Shown here in pieces: positions 24,250 through 32,572 of a DNA stretch of 34,246 nucleotides; the stretch's first letter is position 1, and each line of letters opens with the position of its first letter. Source of the stretch: Rhizobiales bacterium CCH10-E5. GTDB taxonomy: Bacteria > Pseudomonadota > Alphaproteobacteria > Rhizobiales > Beijerinckiaceae. Location: assembly GCA_001556125.1 (NCBI GenBank), contig LSIG01000144.1, positions 1 to 34,246 on the forward strand. The letters are read 5' to 3'. The notes below the pieces were generated by a model that worked only from the letters and a program-made list of their open reading frames with translations, did no database searches and was not told the DNA's origin. The position numbers and the translations under genes are program-made.

Positions 24250-24959
24250 TTACCTCGCGATCAACGGCCAGAGGCCGAGCGCCGTCACCGCCATGGCGCT
24301 GCGACCTCCAAGCCGAACCCGATGCGGCGCTGCAGGGCATAGCTTCGATCGAGGATGGCAACGAGGCGGCCGCGGAGTAGGATCGCCGCCAGCGGAAACG
24401 CGACGACCGTCACGATCATGCCGGAGGCGAAGGTCGCCGACAGGAGCACTCCGGCGAGGACGAGACCGTTTGCCACCGCATAGGCCATGATGAAGGTGGT
24501 GAGCGGACAGGGGACAAGGCCGCCGACGAAGGCGAGCGCGGGACCCGATCGGCCATAGTCGTGCCGATGCGGTCGAAAGGCCCGCCAGAGCAGCCACAGG
24601 CCGACCAGCACGATCAGGATCTGGCTGGAGCGCTCCAGGATGGGCGCCCGCCCGGCGCCGACCAAGGTGCGTTGGATGACGGCGGCGCCCGTCAGGACGA
24701 TGACGATGGCCGATCCGACATGGGTCAGGATCAGGATGGCGCTGGAAAGCATCGCGCCACGACAGTGGCCATCACCGGCGTAGTGGGCGGCGAGCAGCGA
24801 CTTGCCATGACCGGGCAGCAGCGCATGCAGCATCCCAAAACTGAATGCCGCGACGACCAGCGCCGGCATGCCCGCCAAGCCAGCGTCCGGGAGGGCCTTC
24901 AATGCCGCCAGGGCTTGCGTGTGAAGGCCGCGTTGGAAGCCGATCGCCCAATCCATCAT
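24250..24959 (-). pseudogene. NicO/RcnA-like nickel-cobalt exporter, frameshifted end
   Basis: A membrane protein of about 235 residues with the family motifs HALLPGHGKSLLAAHYAGDG and GGLVPCPLTTFIMAYAVANG. RcnA-type proteins export nickel and cobalt. ATG 24959 is preferred; ATG 24998 would overlap the upstream gene. The C-terminus is out of frame: it ends LEVAAPWR at 24285, while the expected last membrane segment (AMAVTALGLWPLIAR, stop at 24250) needs one extra base near 24299-24305. Only the last helix is affected, so some function may remain. It follows the NreB-like gene with an 18-base gap. Confidence 0.8.
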
Positions 24960-24976
24960 CAGGGCCGCACTCGTGT

Positions 24977-26323
24977 TCAGCCGACCCGTTCGGGCCACTC
25001 CCGATGCAGGTCGTCGATGACGAAGGCATGGGCATGACGGTTCCCGTCGACGCCTGCGAGGTGGGGATGATCTGCCGGCAGATCGTCATGACCGTGGACG
25101 ACGTCGCCCAACTCGTCGGACGGCCAGACGCGCACCGCGACGAGGACGGAGGCAAGCGTCAGCAGCGCGAAGGCGGCGAAGGTGAGCGACATGGGCAAGG
25201 CCGCGCCCAGCCATCCGGCCAGAGGGTAGGTGATCAGCCAGCAGGCATGCGACAGAGCGAACTGCGCGGCGAACACGGCCGGTCGATCCTCGGCATGGGC
25301 CGAGCGACGCAGCAGCCGCCCCGATGGCGTCTGAACAGCGGAATAGCCCAGTCCGAGCAGGAGCCACGTCGCCAGCAGGCCCGGCCACAAGGTCGAGACA
25401 GGGCTTTCCACGCTGCCAGAGAGGAAAGCTGCCGCGACCGCGAGCACGCCACCGAGAAAGATCGCTGCCGCGAACATGACACGCCGGTCGGGCAGCCGCT
25501 CCAGCAGGCGTGGCAAGGCGAGGGCTGCGACCATCGAGCCGCTGCCGAAGCAGGCGAGTGCGAGCGCGACCTGACCGTCGCCGAGCCCCAGCCGGCCCTT
25601 CACGAAGACGACCGTGTTGACGATCACCATCGCGCCGCCGGCAGCTGCCGCCATGTTGAGCGCGAGCAGGCCGCGCAGCCGCGGCGTCGCGAGATAGATC
25701 CGCACCCCCCGCGTGGTCCTGTCGTAAATCCCGCCCTCGCGCGCGACGGCTGGCGAGACCGGAAGCTTCACCGAGAGCACGAGTGCGGCCGAGACGAGAA
25801 ACCCTGCGACCGTGCCGGAGAACAGCCAGTGATAGCTGATGACAGTCAGCAGCGCGGCGGCCAGCATCGGGCTGATCAAACTCTCCAGATCATAGGCCAG
25901 CCGCGAGAGCGAGAGGGCCCTGGTGTAGTCCGCCTCGTCGGGCAGCACGTCGGGGATCGTCGCCTGGAAGGTCGGGGTGAAGGCGGCCGAGGCCGATTGC
26001 AGCAGGAAGATCAGCACGTAGATCTGCCAGATCTCGCTGACGAAGGGCAAAAGCAGCGCGATCGCGGCCCGGACCAGATCCATCGCGATCAGGAAGGCCT
26101 TGCGCGGCAGCTGCGCCGCGAAGGCCCCGACCACCGGCGCAACGGCGACGTAAGCGATCATCTTGATCGCCAGCGCCGTGCCGAGAACCGTGCCCGCGCT
26201 GTCGCCCGCGAGGGCGAAGGCGAGCAGACCCAGCGCGACCGTCAACAGCCCCGTGCCCAGCAGCGCGATGATCTGCGCGAGGAAGAGCCGTCCATAGGTT
26301 CGGTTGGCGAGGACGGCGAGCAT
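24977..26323 (-). CDS. NreB-like MFS exporter with His-rich tail
   Basis: A 448-residue major facilitator with 12 predicted membrane segments and an MFS-type N-terminal helix (RTYGRLFLAQIIALLGTGLL). The cytoplasmic C-terminus is rich in His and Asp: GDVVHGHDDLPADHPHLAGV then DGNRHAHAFVIDDLHREWP. Such tails mark the NreB group of nickel exporters and bind Ni(II). It starts 12 bases after the repressor stop and is followed by the NicO gene, so repressor, MFS and NicO form a nickel/cobalt resistance operon. Confidence 0.88.
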   Translation of the reverse strand: MLAVLANRTYGRLFLAQIIALLGTGLLTVALGLLAFALAGDSAGTVLGTALAIKMIAYVAVAPVVGAFAAQLPRKAFLIAMDLVRAAIALLLPFVSEIWQIYVLIFLLQSASAAFTPTFQATIPDVLPDEADYTRALSLSRLAYDLESLISPMLAAALLTVISYHWLFSGTVAGFLVSAALVLSVKLPVSPAVAREGGIYDRTTRGVRIYLATPRLRGLLALNMAAAAGGAMVIVNTVVFVKGRLGLGDGQVALALACFGSGSMVAALALPRLLERLPDRRVMFAAAIFLGGVLAVAAAFLSGSVESPVSTLWPGLLATWLLLGLGYSAVQTPSGRLLRRSAHAEDRPAVFAAQFALSHACWLITYPLAGWLGAALPMSLTFAAFALLTLASVLVAVRVWPSDELGDVVHGHDDLPADHPHLAGVDGNRHAHAFVIDDLHREWPERVG

Positions 26324-26335
26324 GGACTGATCCTT

Positions 26336-26611
26336 CTAGAGGAACTTGGCGATCGCCTTGAACTCGTCGATGGGCCGGCGGCGCTCGGGCGGGACCTCGG
26401 CGACGACATGCTCGATGCAGTGATCGAGATGGTCCTGGATCAGGGTGCGTTTCGCCTGGACGATGGCGCTCTCGACCGCCTGCAGCTGGGTCGCGATGTC
26501 GAGGCAGGGGCTGCCGCCCTCGATCATCGCCACGACCTTGGCGAGATGCCCGCCGGCGCGGCGCAGCCGCTTGGCGATGGCGGGATGGCTGGCGTGGACG
26601 TGATCGCTCAT
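26336..26611 (-). CDS. CsoR/RcnR-family metal-sensing repressor
   Basis: A 91-residue all-helical repressor of the CsoR/RcnR/FrmR family. Candidate metal ligands are the N-terminal His (H4, H6, H9), C36, H61 and H64/H68, a His-rich set that points to the nickel/cobalt RcnR/NreA type; CsoR uses two Cys and one His. The core AKRLRRAGGHLAKVVAMIEG and HLDHCIEHVV are characteristic. When metal binds, such repressors leave DNA and exporters are made. A palindromic operator lies right upstream of its start, and the exporter genes are directly downstream. Confidence 0.92.
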   Translation of the reverse strand: MSDHVHASHPAIAKRLRRAGGHLAKVVAMIEGGSPCLDIATQLQAVESAIVQAKRTLIQDHLDHCIEHVVAEVPPERRRPIDEFKAIAKFL

Positions 26612-26613
26612 GG

Positions 26614-26646
26614 CTTCCCATAACCCCCCAGGGGGGATATGGGAAG
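26614..26646. promoter_or_regulatory. Probable repressor operator, C6/G6 palindrome
   Basis: CTTCCCATAACCCCCC, a single A, then GGGGGGATATGGGAAG: arms of 16 bases with one mismatch. RcnR-type repressors bind sites with a G/C tract flanked by an inverted repeat, and this fits. It begins three bases from the start codon of the repressor gene and 66 bases upstream of the plus-strand gene at 26712, so it could control both directions. Its right arm also supplies the repressor's ribosome site (GGGAAG). Confidence 0.8.
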
Positions 26647-26711
26647 TGGCGTGCTCCGGGGCCCGGCGCTGTCAACCATTCGTTAAGCAACAGGCTTTCT
26701 ATCTGCTCATC

Positions 26712-27098
26712 ATGCTGCGTGGCCGCATCAAAGCGCTCTCCTGCCTCGTCATCGCGCTCGCGATGGCGCTGGGCATGACGCTGTCGGCCGTGCACGTCTC
26801 GGCCGGCCACAACGCCCACGCCATCGCGCAGGCTGAAGCCATCCGGCATGCGGAACTCGCCGCCGAGATCGCGGCGCATGGGCATGCCCATGACGACGGC
26901 GAGGCCGACGAACGGCTTCCCGGCCATGTCCATGGGCACAACACCGCCGATCACGTCCATGAGACGGCCAACATCGTCGCGCTGACCCCACTGGGTACGC
27001 CGCGCTTTGCGCGCACGGCGATCCGGCACGAGCATCAGCGCTCGGCCTCCGGCGAGCCCGCGGGCCTGGAACGTCCGCCTCGATCCGTCGTCGCCTGA
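26712..27098 (+). CDS. His-rich exported metal-binding protein
   Basis: A 128-residue protein from ATG 26712. The N-terminus (RIKALSCLVIALAMALGMTL) is a signal peptide or anchor. The mature part is rich in His and Asp/Glu: AGHNAHAIAQAEAIRHAELA, AAHGHAHDDGEADE, PGHVHGHNTADHVHE. This suggests binding of nickel, cobalt or another divalent metal in the periplasm. It is divergent from the repressor gene and shares the operator region. The C-terminus is Arg-rich and unstructured. Members of this type occur in nickel-resistance loci, but the exact role is not known to me. Confidence 0.78.
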   Translation: MLRGRIKALSCLVIALAMALGMTLSAVHVSAGHNAHAIAQAEAIRHAELAAEIAAHGHAHDDGEADERLPGHVHGHNTADHVHETANIVALTPLGTPRFARTAIRHEHQRSASGEPAGLERPPRSVVA

Positions 27099-27105
27099 AC
27101 TTCCC

Positions 27106-27119
27106 GCCGCACGTGCGGC
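27106..27119. promoter_or_regulatory. Perfect 14-base palindrome between genes
   Basis: GCCGCACGTGCGGC lies between the His-rich gene and the HupE-like gene, 30 bases before the latter. It could be an operator, or a hairpin affecting read-through. No promoter hexamers are clear around it. Confidence 0.35.
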
Positions 27120-27149
27120 AGATTTCAACGACGAACCATCGGATCCTTC

Positions 27150-27884
27150 ATGCAACGACCTCTAACCGGAGGGCGGCGCCTGCTGCATCACGCAGCCTTG
27201 CGTCTGCTCCTTCCTCTCGCGCTCGCCTTCCTGCTCCTGCTGCCGGGGATCGAGAGCGCGTTGGCCCACGCCGTCGCCGAGGGCGACAAGGGCTACATCA
27301 AGGAGATCACGGGGGTGCACCTGCTCCCCTTCGTCTATCTCGGCGCCAAGCACATGGTGACGGGCTACGACCACATCCTGTTCCTGTTCGGGGTGATCTT
27401 CTTCCTCTACCGGGCCAAGCACATCGCGATCTATGTCAGCCTGTTCGCGCTCGGCCATTCGACGACGATGCTGCTCGGCGTCTATTTCAACGTCGGGATC
27501 AACAGCTACCTCATCGACGCCATCATCGGCCTGTCGGTCGCCTACAAAGCGCTCGACAACATGGGCGCCTTCCAGCGCTGGCTCGGCTACCAGCCGAACA
27601 CGAAGGCAGCGACGCTGATCTTCGGCCTGTTCCACGGCTTCGGTCTCTCGACCAAGATCCTGGAATACGAGATCTCGCCGGACGGGCTGATCCCCAACCT
27701 GCTCGCCTTCAATGTCGGCGTCGAGCTCGGCCAGCTGACCGCGCTCGGCATGATCCTGATCGCCATGGGCTTCTGGCGCCGCACCGCCGGATTCTGGCGC
27801 CACGCCTACACCGCCAATGTCTGGATGCTCACCGCGGGCTTCGTCCTCGTCGGCTACCAGCTCACCGGCTACTTCGTTTCCTGA
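27150..27884 (+). CDS. HupE/UreJ-family membrane protein
   Basis: A 244-residue protein with an N-terminal signal/anchor and about six membrane segments. Family signatures are GAKHMVTGYDHILFLFGVIF, LFALGHSTTMLLG and LIFGLFHGFGLS. HupE/UreJ proteins are thought to move nickel across the membrane. Set between metal-binding and metal-export genes, this one is likely to move nickel or cobalt, direction unknown. The start ATG lies in a CTTCATG context with only a weak ribosome site. It is 51 bases after the His-rich gene and 34 bases before the anchored protein gene. Confidence 0.85.
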   Translation: MQRPLTGGRRLLHHAALRLLLPLALAFLLLLPGIESALAHAVAEGDKGYIKEITGVHLLPFVYLGAKHMVTGYDHILFLFGVIFFLYRAKHIAIYVSLFALGHSTTMLLGVYFNVGINSYLIDAIIGLSVAYKALDNMGAFQRWLGYQPNTKAATLIFGLFHGFGLSTKILEYEISPDGLIPNLLAFNVGVELGQLTALGMILIAMGFWRRTAGFWRHAYTANVWMLTAGFVLVGYQLTGYFVS

Positions 27885-27918
27885 AATCCCAGAGACCTCA
27901 TCTCAAGGACCTCACCCG

Positions 27919-28608
27919 ATGTATAACACCGACATCCCGACCCGCGCCGAGCTGCCGACCACGGCCCAGCTGCTGCGCTCCACCGCAATCGCCGCCGTCT
28001 CCGCTGTCGTGATCCTCGTGACCATCGTCCTGCCGGCCGAATATGCGATCGATCCGACCGGCATCGGCCGCATGCTGAAGCTGACGGAAATGGGCGAGAT
28101 CAAGATTCAGCTCGCCGCTGAAGCTGAAGCCGACCGGATCAAGGACAGCCAGACGCCGCCGACCCCGCCGGCGCCGGCAACGCCTGCGCCGGACCAGCGC
28201 TCGTCGCTGCTCGGCACGATCCTCGCCGGCCTGTTCGTCTCGTCGGCTGAGGCTGGCGAGCGGGTGATCCTCGCCCAGGCTGCACCCTCGCGCACGGACG
28301 AGACCGTGATCACGCTGAAACCAACCGAGGGCGTCGAATACAAGCTGACCATGAAGGCCGGCGCGAAAGTCGACTTCGACTGGACCGCCAAGGACGGCGT
28401 CGTGAACTACGACATGCACGGAACTCCCGGCGCGGGCGGCAAGGAGAAGAGCTACAAGACCGGGCGTGGCTCGGCCGGCGAGCAAGGCGTCCTAACCGCC
28501 GAGTTCGACGGCTCGCACGGCTGGTTCTGGCGCAACCGCGGCAAGCAGGACGTCACGATCACACTGAAGACGACGGGCGCTTACGGCGAGATCAAACGCA
28601 TGATGTGA
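27919..28608 (+). CDS. Membrane-anchored periplasmic protein
   Basis: A 229-residue protein. The frame is open from 27817, but ATG 27919 starts a clean N-terminus: a short cytoplasmic part, one membrane segment (IAAVSAVVILVTIVLPAEYA, about 24-43), a Pro/Ala-rich linker (PPTPPAPATPAP), and a beta-rich C-terminal domain (VEYKLTMKAGAKVDFDWTAK, GSHGWFWRNRGKQDVTITL). The C-terminal domain resembles those annotated simply as transmembrane anchor protein beside HupE genes. It is probably co-transcribed with the HupE-like gene and may assist it. A strong hairpin follows. Confidence 0.78.
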   Translation: MYNTDIPTRAELPTTAQLLRSTAIAAVSAVVILVTIVLPAEYAIDPTGIGRMLKLTEMGEIKIQLAAEAEADRIKDSQTPPTPPAPATPAPDQRSSLLGTILAGLFVSSAEAGERVILAQAAPSRTDETVITLKPTEGVEYKLTMKAGAKVDFDWTAKDGVVNYDMHGTPGAGGKEKSYKTGRGSAGEQGVLTAEFDGSHGWFWRNRGKQDVTITLKTTGAYGEIKRMM

Positions 28609-28617
28609 AGTCTGCCC

Positions 28618-28643
28618 GCCGGCTGGCTACGAAGCCAGCCGGC
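28618..28643 (+). terminator. Strong hairpin, terminator-like
   Basis: GCCGGCTGGCT pairs perfectly with AGCCAGCCGGC across an ACGA loop, ten bases after the stop of the anchored protein gene. There is no T tract, but the place and stability suit termination of the metal operon. Confidence 0.7.
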
Positions 28644-28810
28644 GATCCACGGCCCATAGTTGCAGCAGAACCCGCATGGCTCACGCCAGATGCGCCACAA
28701 CCCGACATTGGGAGCTTGCTGGATACCAGACATTCGGCACCGCAATTGTCTTCGCGGCTGCGGCACAGCATCATGATGAAGCTGAACCGCATCGCAGGTG
28801 GTTGGACCAT

Positions 28811-29716
28811 ATGGCGACGACTCCGGGCCTGTATCTGAAATGGCGCGCTTTTCGGGAGCTCGTCGGCATGCCGATGCCCGAGGCGGAGATTGCCTTTCGG
28901 CTGTTCGGCGAGACGAATTGGGAGAGCAGCGCGCCGAAATTCTCGAAGCTGCTTTACGGCGATTACGGCTTCTCCCTCGATACCGCCACCGAACTCGCCG
29001 AGATCGTCAACAAGCGTCTCGACGTCAGCCTGCGAGCGCGTGGATTGCCCGGACTGGCGGAGCCGCTGGCTCCGTCCGAGTTCACACTCCCGCTCTACGA
29101 CTTCATCCGTCGCATCCAGTCGGCAGCGCGGATCGAGGACGGCGAAACGCTCGACCGGGCGCAGGACGCGCTGCTCGGCGACTTGGCACCTGGGGTCAAT
29201 CCGCAGGGAACCGTGCGGCTCGTCATCGAGAAATTCGCGGCCGATCGCAGCTTCGACGGCTTCTTGCCGTCCGGCGGCGACGGACCCGTGGTCTTCGAGG
29301 CGGGCCGGCACAAGGGCCGCATCGCGGTGCAAGGCATCGATCGCGAGCCCGCCATGGCCTATACGCTGCTTGCGCGCGACACGCGCCCGATCGGACACAG
29401 ATGTTGGGAACTCAGCTGGGCCGAAACGATCCTTTGGCTGCCGTCCCCGTCCCGCCCGCGCCTGGTAGAGGGAAAGCTGCTGCTGATGCCTGAAGCGGCG
29501 CCCGTGCAGCCCAAGCCCGGACGGTTCCTGGCGACCACGGCGCTGCTCTGGGATACCGACAGTCGCCGACTACTCGATCCGCGGGGGGCGGATGCGGAGC
29601 CGGGCGCGCTAGACGAGGAGGAGACGGCCCGCTTCCTGACCAATCTGCGCCGCCTGCAGCGGCGCAACGCGGGCGCCGTGACGGTTTCGAGCGCCGAGTA
29701 CATCGTGACCATCTGA
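28811..29716 (+). CDS. Putative HTH protein paired with caspase-like gene
   Basis: A 301-residue protein of no recognised family. ATG 28811 is chosen because the upstream part of the frame looks non-coding. The N-terminal 60 residues (FSKLLYGDYGFSLDTATELA then EIVNKRL) could form a Cro/XRE-like helix-turn-helix; this is tentative. The middle part (VRLVIEKFAADRSFDGFLPS to AMAYTLLARDTRPIGHRCWE) is alpha/beta, and the C-terminal part ends VTVSSAEYIVTI. It has no signal peptide. It ends 13 bases before the caspase-like gene, so the two are one unit; it may sense a trigger or regulate the protease. Confidence 0.75.
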   Translation: MATTPGLYLKWRAFRELVGMPMPEAEIAFRLFGETNWESSAPKFSKLLYGDYGFSLDTATELAEIVNKRLDVSLRARGLPGLAEPLAPSEFTLPLYDFIRRIQSAARIEDGETLDRAQDALLGDLAPGVNPQGTVRLVIEKFAADRSFDGFLPSGGDGPVVFEAGRHKGRIAVQGIDREPAMAYTLLARDTRPIGHRCWELSWAETILWLPSPSRPRLVEGKLLLMPEAAPVQPKPGRFLATTALLWDTDSRRLLDPRGADAEPGALDEEETARFLTNLRRLQRRNAGAVTVSSAEYIVTI

Positions 29717-29729
29717 CGGAGCGACGCAG

Positions 29730-32570
29730 ATGCGCAGCCGCTGGTTCGATCTATCGGGAGAGAGCTGCGCTACCGCAGCCAGTGCCTTGGATTCCAACGC
29801 TCCGCCGGATTCCACGGCCGCCGCTCCTGAGATCGATGGACCTTCTGGATCCGGTGTGGAGCAGCGCTTCGCCCTGCTGATCGGCAACGCCTCCTATTCC
29901 CCGGCTGCGCTCGCCAATCCGGTCCGGGACGTGCGCCTGCTGGCCTGGACTCTCGAAGGCATGGGCTTTTCCGTGCGACGGGTCGAGAACGCAACGCTGG
30001 CTGCGATGCAGGACGCGGTCATCGCCTTCGGCGAAGAGCTCGACGCGGCCGGCGCGAACGCGATCGCGCTGCTCTATTTCGCGGGACACGGCGTGCAGCA
30101 CGAGGGCGGCAACTTCCTGCTGCCGGTCGATGCGCGCATCCCGGCGCCGCATTATCTCGCAACGCGATCGCTGCCGCTCGACGTCGCGGTGGCGCAGCTG
30201 GCCCGCTGCCCCCGCCGCGCCACCATCGTCGCGATCGACGCCTGCCGCGACGAGGTCGTGACCGACATGTCCGCGGATGCGGCCGGCGTCACGGCCGGGC
30301 TCGCGCGCGCCAAGCTGCCGCGCCCCTCGCAACTCATCTTCTCGACGGCGGCCCGGGCGCGCGCCGCCGACGGATGGGGCGATCACAGCCCTTTCGCGCT
30401 CGCTCTGTCCGAGGAGTTGCCGGGGCTGCTCGTCCCCGGCCGCCGCCTGCAGGACATGATCGACGACGTCGCCACCAAGGTCGGCCTCTGGACGAAGGAC
30501 GAGCAGACGGTCTCGGTCTATCGCGAAGGCTTCATGCCGCCCTTGTCCCTGACGGAATCCGACGAGCAGCGGCTGCGCGACTGGAGCAAACGTCCGCCGT
30601 TCCGGCTCTCGCGCCGGCAGGCCGTGCAGCGCATGGCCACCGGCGTCGCGGCGCTGGCGATGGTTGCGGCGGCAACGCTGTGGTGGACCGCCTATCCGGA
30701 AACGCGCACGACCTGGCTGCTGCGCGCGGGCCTGCTCGACAAGGCGGCCTATGATCTGACCTGCGCCCGGCCCTGGGACGGAGCGCCGGATCGCTATGGG
30801 CTGACGCGCCGCGACTGGTGTCAATTAATCCCGCGCATGCTGGTCGAAAAGGCGGCTTCTCAAGCCGGTGCCAAAGAGCAGGTCGCGACCGGTCTCCGCG
30901 ATGGCGATCCGAAGGCTGTGCTGCTGGCCGCGGGCTGGGCCTCGCAGGATGCCGACGCCCTCCATTTACAAGCGCGGGAAACGAGAGAGCGAGAGGCCTA
31001 TGCTCTCGCCGAAAGGGCGGCACAGACCGATCTTCCGCTCGGTGTGATCGCGCCGATGCTGATCGCGCCCTTGCGCTATACGGCCGAAGCCGGCCCGGCG
31101 GCTATCGTCCGGTCGCTGCGGGACGCCGAGGCGAAGGGTGTCCTCGTCGCGGCCATTCTCGCGCCGGTCGCGGAGGCGACGCTCCGCAGCGGCGGCATCG
31201 GAGGCATTCCGTACGAGGCGCTGGACGAGGTGGAGGCGGCCTTTCGCAAGGCGGCGGCAGAGGACAGCACCGGTGAGGTCGCCTATTACGCTGCGCAGAA
31301 TTTCAGCGGAAACGGTCTTTCGCCGGCTCTGTTTTCGCCGGAACGGGAACGTGCCTGGCTGCAGCAAGCGGTCGCCGCCGGGTTTCGGCCCGCCATCGCG
31401 GTTATCGTGCGGCGTGCGGAAACCGATCCGGCCTATCGGCTAGAGCCCGAGGAGCGCACGCGCCTGCTCGGCCTTCTGGCGTCACGCGGCGATATCGCCG
31501 GCCGCTACTGGCAGGCTCGCCAGCGCATCGGGCGCGAGCACAGCATCGGGCCGGACACGCTTGCGCTCGCGGACGAGGCGGCCAGGGCCGGATTCGAGCC
31601 TGCGACACTCGATCTCGCGGATTATTATCTGGGCGACGGGCGAAACCCGCAGCGGGCGCTCGAAATGCTGCGCGCGGCGGCGAAAGCTGGTCAGCCTGAG
31701 CCGATCCTGAGGCTGGGCCTCCTCCTCGCCGATGGCCGAACCGGCGCCGACGGACGCGAGATCGTCAACCCGCAGCAGAAGGAGGCGATGGCGCTCCTCC
31801 AGCGGCCTGAGGTCGCGCAGAACCTTCATGCCCGCTTTACGCTCGCCCGGCTCTACCTCTACGGCGATCCCGCCCTGCGCGATCCGGCCAAGGCCGAGGC
31901 TCTGCTACGCGATGTCGCCAGAGCGACGCCGGAACCGCGGATCGGGCTCGATGCGCGCGGTGAACTCGACCGGATCGCGACAGAGCGAACGTTGGAGCGG
32001 GTGCTCGATTCTTCGCTCGGCATCACGGCCGGCCGTCCGGACGCGCCTCTGTCATTGACGCTCGCGATGTCCCCGTCCTGCGGGAGTTGCGGTCTCGAGA
32101 AGCTGATGCAGGTCGTCGAACCCTTCGTCGCGAGCGGCGACGCGCATCTTTCGGTCGTGCCGCTCAGGGCTCCCGGCGACGCGAGCGTCGAGGCCTCGCT
32201 GCTCGCTGTCTGCGCCGCCCCCGAGACGCGTTTCGCTCGGTTTCGCAAGCTCGTGGCCGCCGCCGTCCGGTGGGGGAGCATCGCCGAAGAAGCGCAGCGA
32301 AGACGGGCCTTCGCTGACGTCCTCAGCGAGGGGGACATCCCACCCGTCGATGTCGACTCATGCCTTCGGAACGGTGCGGTCCGGGCGGCGCTGCAACGTC
32401 AGCACGATGACATCATGCTGGCGACGGGGCTGAAGGCTCAGCCCGTCCTCTTCATCGGCGGTGAAAGACGCGACGAGGCCGATGCGCTGTCCGCGGACGA
32501 ACTGCGCCGGCTCATCCTCGCCCAGTTGCCGCCGGCGAGGCGCGCCGGACAAGGCGGCCAGACGCCTTAG
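29730..32570 (+). CDS. Caspase-like protease with membrane segment, helical repeats and CxxC domain
   Basis: A 946-residue protein. Residues about 45-270 are a C14 caspase-like domain with both catalytic residues: H120 in YFAGHGVQ and C172 in AIDACRDE. One membrane segment follows at about 302-322. Residues about 330-760 are helical, with Sel1/TPR-like units (ADEAARAGFEPATLDLADYY, NPQRALEMLRAAAKAGQPEP). The C-terminal 180 residues look like a DsbA/thioredoxin fold: SPSCGSCGLEKL with C784/C787 and a cis-Pro candidate P905 in AQPVLFIGG. The protease should be cytoplasmic and the rest periplasmic, if the topology follows the single segment. Bacterial caspase-like proteases often act in defence or cell death; a role here is inference. 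Start has GGAG nine bases upstream. Confidence 0.88.
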   Translation: MRSRWFDLSGESCATAASALDSNAPPDSTAAAPEIDGPSGSGVEQRFALLIGNASYSPAALANPVRDVRLLAWTLEGMGFSVRRVENATLAAMQDAVIAFGEELDAAGANAIALLYFAGHGVQHEGGNFLLPVDARIPAPHYLATRSLPLDVAVAQLARCPRRATIVAIDACRDEVVTDMSADAAGVTAGLARAKLPRPSQLIFSTAARARAADGWGDHSPFALALSEELPGLLVPGRRLQDMIDDVATKVGLWTKDEQTVSVYREGFMPPLSLTESDEQRLRDWSKRPPFRLSRRQAVQRMATGVAALAMVAAATLWWTAYPETRTTWLLRAGLLDKAAYDLTCARPWDGAPDRYGLTRRDWCQLIPRMLVEKAASQAGAKEQVATGLRDGDPKAVLLAAGWASQDADALHLQARETREREAYALAERAAQTDLPLGVIAPMLIAPLRYTAEAGPAAIVRSLRDAEAKGVLVAAILAPVAEATLRSGGIGGIPYEALDEVEAAFRKAAAEDSTGEVAYYAAQNFSGNGLSPALFSPERERAWLQQAVAAGFRPAIAVIVRRAETDPAYRLEPEERTRLLGLLASRGDIAGRYWQARQRIGREHSIGPDTLALADEAARAGFEPATLDLADYYLGDGRNPQRALEMLRAAAKAGQPEPILRLGLLLADGRTGADGREIVNPQQKEAMALLQRPEVAQNLHARFTLARLYLYGDPALRDPAKAEALLRDVARATPEPRIGLDARGELDRIATERTLERVLDSSLGITAGRPDAPLSLTLAMSPSCGSCGLEKLMQVVEPFVASGDAHLSVVPLRAPGDASVEASLLAVCAAPETRFARFRKLVAAAVRWGSIAEEAQRRRAFADVLSEGDIPPVDVDSCLRNGAVRAALQRQHDDIMLATGLKAQPVLFIGGERRDEADALSADELRRLILAQLPPARRAGQGGQTP

Positions 32571-32572
32571 AT

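Noticed and set aside
24845..26623. Long plus-strand open frame of nearly 600 codons opposite the MFS gene
   Set aside because: It is composed mainly of R, Q, D, E and G, as expected from the antisense of a GC-rich gene, and the minus-strand NreB-like protein is clearly the real product.
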